A stretch of 8,472 nucleotides of DNA. Source: Beijerinckiaceae bacterium. GTDB lineage: Bacteria > Pseudomonadota > Alphaproteobacteria > Rhizobiales > Beijerinckiaceae. Below, piece after piece: positions 6,380-8,472 of the stretch (its first letter is position 1; each line of letters starts with the position of its first letter). A program made the position numbers and the translations under genes. Location of the stretch: NCBI GenBank assembly GCA_947456315.1, contig CANGRU010000054.1, positions 1 to 8,472 of the forward strand, read 5' to 3'. The notes under the pieces were generated by a model. That model saw only the letters and a program-made list of their open reading frames with translations, had not been told where the DNA came from and searched no databases.

Positions 6380-6799
6380 TTAAATCTCTTCCTCGAGCGC
6401 ATCCTCATCCAAGGGCTGCGGATAAAAACTCAAAGCGACAGAGGCCTGCAGAGCGCCCAAGCAATCCATCAGATTGGCGGGCAATTCGCAGGAAAAGCTT
6501 TCCGCCTGATCATCCACCATCAGACCGATTTCCAGCTTGAGGCGGCGCGCCATGGCACCCGCGAAGAGATCAACATCGGCCTCGATGAAATGGCGATCGA
6601 ACCAGAGCGCAAAACGCGCACAGGCTTCATCGACAATGCCATCACCGATCTGGCTATCGAGATCATAGGTCAGCGCACGCAGACCTTCGCGCATTTCATC
6701 GCGGACCGGCTTGCCAAGGACGTCCGGCAGATCGCCGGAAAAACCGCGCAGATCAACACGCAGCAAAGCGCCGATGACAATCGCCTCGCCCGAAATCAT
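6380..6799 (-). CDS. Unrecognised 139-aa protein coupled to the CobW GTPase
   Basis: I do not recognise this family. The ATG at 6799-6797 shares its A with the TGA of the upstream GTPase (TGATG), a classic translational-coupling junction, so I prefer it to the in-frame TTG at 6814-6812. The protein starts with a hydrophobic strand (MISGEAIVIGALLRVDLRGF), then an Arg/Asp/Glu-rich helical stretch with ARFALWFDRHF (61-71), MARRLKLEIGLMVDD (83-97), and an acidic tail DEDALEEEI. Three cysteines (60, 104, 113) do not form a clear metal motif. No signal peptide or transmembrane helix is obvious. Its place between a metal GTPase and a WD40 protein suggests a small cytoplasmic partner of one of them, which is inference only. 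Confidence 0.85.
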   Translation of the reverse strand: MISGEAIVIGALLRVDLRGFSGDLPDVLGKPVRDEMREGLRALTYDLDSQIGDGIVDEACARFALWFDRHFIEADVDLFAGAMARRLKLEIGLMVDDQAESFSCELPANLMDCLGALQASVALSFYPQPLDEDALEEEI

Positions 6800-7947
6800 C
6801 AGGCGACCGCGCAAGCAAGAAAGCCACGACGCAGCTCATCCTGCTTCAACTTGCGACCGATGAAGACAATGCGCGACTCGCGGCTTTCACCCGGCTTCCA
6901 TTCGCGCTGCAAATCTCCATCCAGAATCATATGCACGCCCTGGAAGACAAAACGCTTGGGCTCATCGGGAAACGACAAAATGCCTTTCGAGCGCAGAATG
7001 TCGGGGCCCATATCCTGCACGATCTTGTTGATCCACGGCATGAACAGATCAGGGTTCACCGGGCCATCAATGCGCATCGAGATCGACTGGATCTCGTCAT
7101 CATGAATGGTCTTCAACCCGCCATGGTCATGGCCGCAATCGGGGCCACAATCTTCACCATGCTCGTGCCCATGATGATCGTGATGGGCATGGCCGTGGTG
7201 GTCGTGATGATCGTGCCCGCAATCAGGCCCGCACTCGTCGCCGTGCGCATGGCCATGGTGATCATGATCATGGCCATGATGATCGTGGTGATCATGATCC
7301 TGCGCCTTCAGGAAGGCGGGCTCGAGTTCGAGAATACGGTCGAGATCAAACGCATTGCGACCGAGCACCACATCGAGCGGCACATTGCATTTCACTGCGC
7401 GGTGAATTTGCGCATAGGGGTTGATGCCACGAATCCGCGCTTCGACTTCTTCGATCTCGGCCGGCGTCACGAGATCGGTCTTGTTGACGATGATGACATC
7501 GGCAAAGGCGATCTGGTTCTTGGCTTCGGGCGCATCTTTCAGGCGCGCCGCCAGAAACTTCGCGTCCGCCACAGTAACAATGGCATCGAGACGCGCCTCA
7601 TCGGCGATTTCCTGATCGACAAAGAAGGTCTGGGCGACAGGTGCCGGATCGGCCAGACCCGTGGTCTCGACAATGATCGCGTCAAACTTGCCCTTGCGCT
7701 TCATCAAGCCTTCGATGATGCGGATCAGATCGCCGCGCACGGTGCAGCAGATGCAGCCATTGTTCATCTCGAAGACTTCTTCGTCGGCACCCACAATCAG
7801 ATCGTTGTCGATGCCGATCTCGCCGAATTCATTGACGATGACCGCATAGCGCTGGCCATGCTGCTCGGAGAGAATGCGGTTGAGCAGCGTGGTCTTGCCG
7901 GCGCCGAGATAGCCGGTGAGCACGGTGACGGGTGTCTTCTGCGACAT
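6799..7947 (-). CDS. CobW/COG0523 family metal GTPase (zinc chaperone-like) with His/Cys-rich linker
   Basis: A 382-aa G3E-family P-loop GTPase. COG0523 members hand metals, mostly zinc, to client enzymes or feed cobalt to cobalamin synthesis. Visible motifs are the Walker A GYLGAGKT (12-19), the switch I and metal area NEFGEIGIDNDL (39-50), the family's metal motif GCICC (64-68), VETTG (93-97) and the guanine-specificity motif NKTD (155-158). A His/Cys/Asp-rich linker runs over 217-277, and the CobW C-terminal domain over about 284-382 (including IQSISMRIDGPVNPDLFMPW). The ATG at 7947 has GGAG with a 6-nt spacer. It heads a three-gene cluster, overlapping the next gene by one base. The linker favours zinc, and no cobalamin genes are nearby, so I do not call it cobW proper. 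No palindromic Zur box was seen upstream. Confidence 0.94.
   Translation of the reverse strand: MSQKTPVTVLTGYLGAGKTTLLNRILSEQHGQRYAVIVNEFGEIGIDNDLIVGADEEVFEMNNGCICCTVRGDLIRIIEGLMKRKGKFDAIIVETTGLADPAPVAQTFFVDQEIADEARLDAIVTVADAKFLAARLKDAPEAKNQIAFADVIIVNKTDLVTPAEIEEVEARIRGINPYAQIHRAVKCNVPLDVVLGRNAFDLDRILELEPAFLKAQDHDHHDHHGHDHDHHGHAHGDECGPDCGHDHHDHHGHAHHDHHGHEHGEDCGPDCGHDHGGLKTIHDDEIQSISMRIDGPVNPDLFMPWINKIVQDMGPDILRSKGILSFPDEPKRFVFQGVHMILDGDLQREWKPGESRESRIVFIGRKLKQDELRRGFLACAVA
7117..7299 (-). repeat. Coding repeat: His/Cys-rich metal-binding linker of the CobW GTPase
   Basis: This stretch encodes residues 217-277, with 25 histidines and 4 cysteines. A module made of a DHH/HGH run followed by CGPDCGHDH occurs twice, with cysteines at 239/243 and 267/271. 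The DNA shows matching internal repetition (CATGATGATCGTG-like units on the plus strand), pointing to tandem duplication. His-rich linkers are known in some COG0523 proteins and bind several metal ions. Confidence 0.85.
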
Positions 7948-8046
7948 GACGGTCTCCGAAAAGGGGGGCGGCGGGCAGCAAGGCCCGCAAAAGGGTCGAG
8001 GGACATGTGACGATGCACCCCCGCCCGGTCAAGGGGTTCTGCGGAT
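7948..8046 (-). promoter_or_regulatory. Short region likely holding the cobW-cluster promoter and leader
   Basis: The 99-nt gap between the amine oxidase stop and the GTPase start holds a TTGACC (8032-8027, minus strand), a fair -35, but the CACATG 17 nt further on is a poor -10. A GCGGGC/GCCCGC hairpin with a 6-nt loop (7988-7983 with 7976-7971) lies between this and the Shine-Dalgarno. It is followed by CGCCCCCC then TTTT, so it is not a convincing terminator. Promoter assignment is weak. Confidence 0.33.
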
Positions 8047-8472
8047 TTACAGCGCCGCCAGAGCGTCGCGGGCGGCTTTTTCACCGCTCTCCCATGCCCC
8101 ATGGGCGGTGGAGAAGAAATGGGGCGAAACCGCCTCGCCTGCAAAGAACAGCCGCCCGACCGGGGCCGCCAGTCTGGCTCGCGCGCCCGCATGCCCCGGC
8201 AGGGCATGGGAATAGGAGCCCAGCGCCCAAGGGTCACGCGCCCAGCTCGAGGCGGCCAATGGGCGCAGACGGGCCCGGAAATCCGCGCCCATGACAGCGA
8301 CCAGCTGCTCAATGGCAAAATCGGCAAAGGCCGCCAGCCCGCCGATCTCCAATTCGCGCGCGCACTGCCCGCCGAAATAGGCCTCGATCATCGGGCGCCC
8401 GAAAGGCCGCACATGGTAATTGGCCGTGCCCACACGATCCGTCGCGCCATAAATGCGCGAGTCGATCTCAAA
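8047..8472 (-). CDS. Flavin-dependent amine oxidase family protein, C-terminal part, cut by the right edge
   Basis: The 141 codons in the window run from FEIDSRIYGATDRVGTANY to the TAA at 8049-8047. They show the C-terminal features of the FAD-dependent monoamine oxidase/polyamine oxidase fold: RPMIEAYFGGQCARELE (substrate-domain strand and helix), WARDPWALGSYSHALPGH (compare the W-x-x-D-P-x-x-x-G-x-Y motif), and the FAD-binding end LFFAGEAVSPHFFSTAHGAWESGEKAA. Members oxidise amines or amino acids with FAD and O2; the substrate cannot be told from this part. The N-terminal Rossmann motif lies outside the window. The frame is open to the edge, so an internal GTG at 8433 is not the real start. 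The cobW cluster begins 99 nt downstream. Confidence 0.9.
   Translation of the reverse strand, partial: FEIDSRIYGATDRVGTANYHVRPFGRPMIEAYFGGQCARELEIGGLAAFADFAIEQLVAVMGADFRARLRPLAASSWARDPWALGSYSHALPGHAGARARLAAPVGRLFFAGEAVSPHFFSTAHGAWESGEKAARDALAAL

Noticed and set aside
7117..7299. CRISPR-like or minisatellite array
   Set aside because: The repetition is explained by the His/Asp/Gly codons of the GTPase linker; the units are irregular and without spacers.
6931..8010. Long plus-strand open frame (359 codons) opposite the CobW GTPase
   Set aside because: It is an antisense shadow: the minus strand carries clear GTPase motifs, while the plus frame gives Met/Val/Ile runs from the His-rich codons and no family match.
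7948..8046. Zur-type operator upstream of the metal GTPase
   Set aside because: No AT-rich palindrome resembling the alphaproteobacterial Zur consensus was found in the gap.

Overview
This window looks like ordinary chromosomal housekeeping DNA from an alphaproteobacterium, most likely of the order Hyphomicrobiales (Rhizobiales). The evidence is a GC-rich composition (about 60 % by eye), an alphaproteobacterial-type GltB, a HemH that closely resembles rhizobial ferrochelatases, a small heat-shock gene behind what looks like a ROSE RNA thermometer (a rhizobial hallmark), and two palindromic intergenic repeats of kinds common in this group. No phage, transposase, integrase, CRISPR array, tRNA or rRNA was seen. 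All nine recognisable genes lie on the minus strand, so the window reads from right to left.

Layout in transcription order. 8472-8047 is the C-terminal part of a flavin-dependent amine oxidase, cut by the window edge. 7947-5376 is a tight three-gene cluster: a CobW/COG0523 metal GTPase with a long His/Cys-rich linker, an unrecognised 139-aa protein whose ATG overlaps the GTPase stop (TGATG), and a WD40-repeat beta-propeller protein starting 5 nt after the unknown gene. 5367-5282 is an 86-bp inverted repeat. 5270-3356 is thiD (hydroxymethylpyrimidine kinase) followed 13 nt later by hemH (ferrochelatase). 3352-3236 is a second, composite palindromic repeat. 3210-2905 is cutA. 2882-2791 holds a heat-shock-like promoter element and the ROSE-like 5' UTR of an Hsp20 gene (2790-2338), which ends in a clear intrinsic terminator. 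A gene-free stretch of about 600 nt follows, and then the first third of gltB (glutamate synthase large subunit) runs off the left edge.

How the genes fit together. Most are metabolic singletons: ammonia assimilation (gltB), thiamine (thiD), haem (hemH), metal tolerance (cutA) and proteostasis (hsp20). The cobW-unknown-WD40 cluster is the only set that looks like a functional module. Its overlapping and near-abutting junctions argue for co-translation, and the GTPase linker points to zinc or another transition metal. It is the best candidate for something under-described. The best-supported regulatory element is the ROSE-like thermometer, in which a hairpin with one bulged G covers the hsp20 Shine-Dalgarno.
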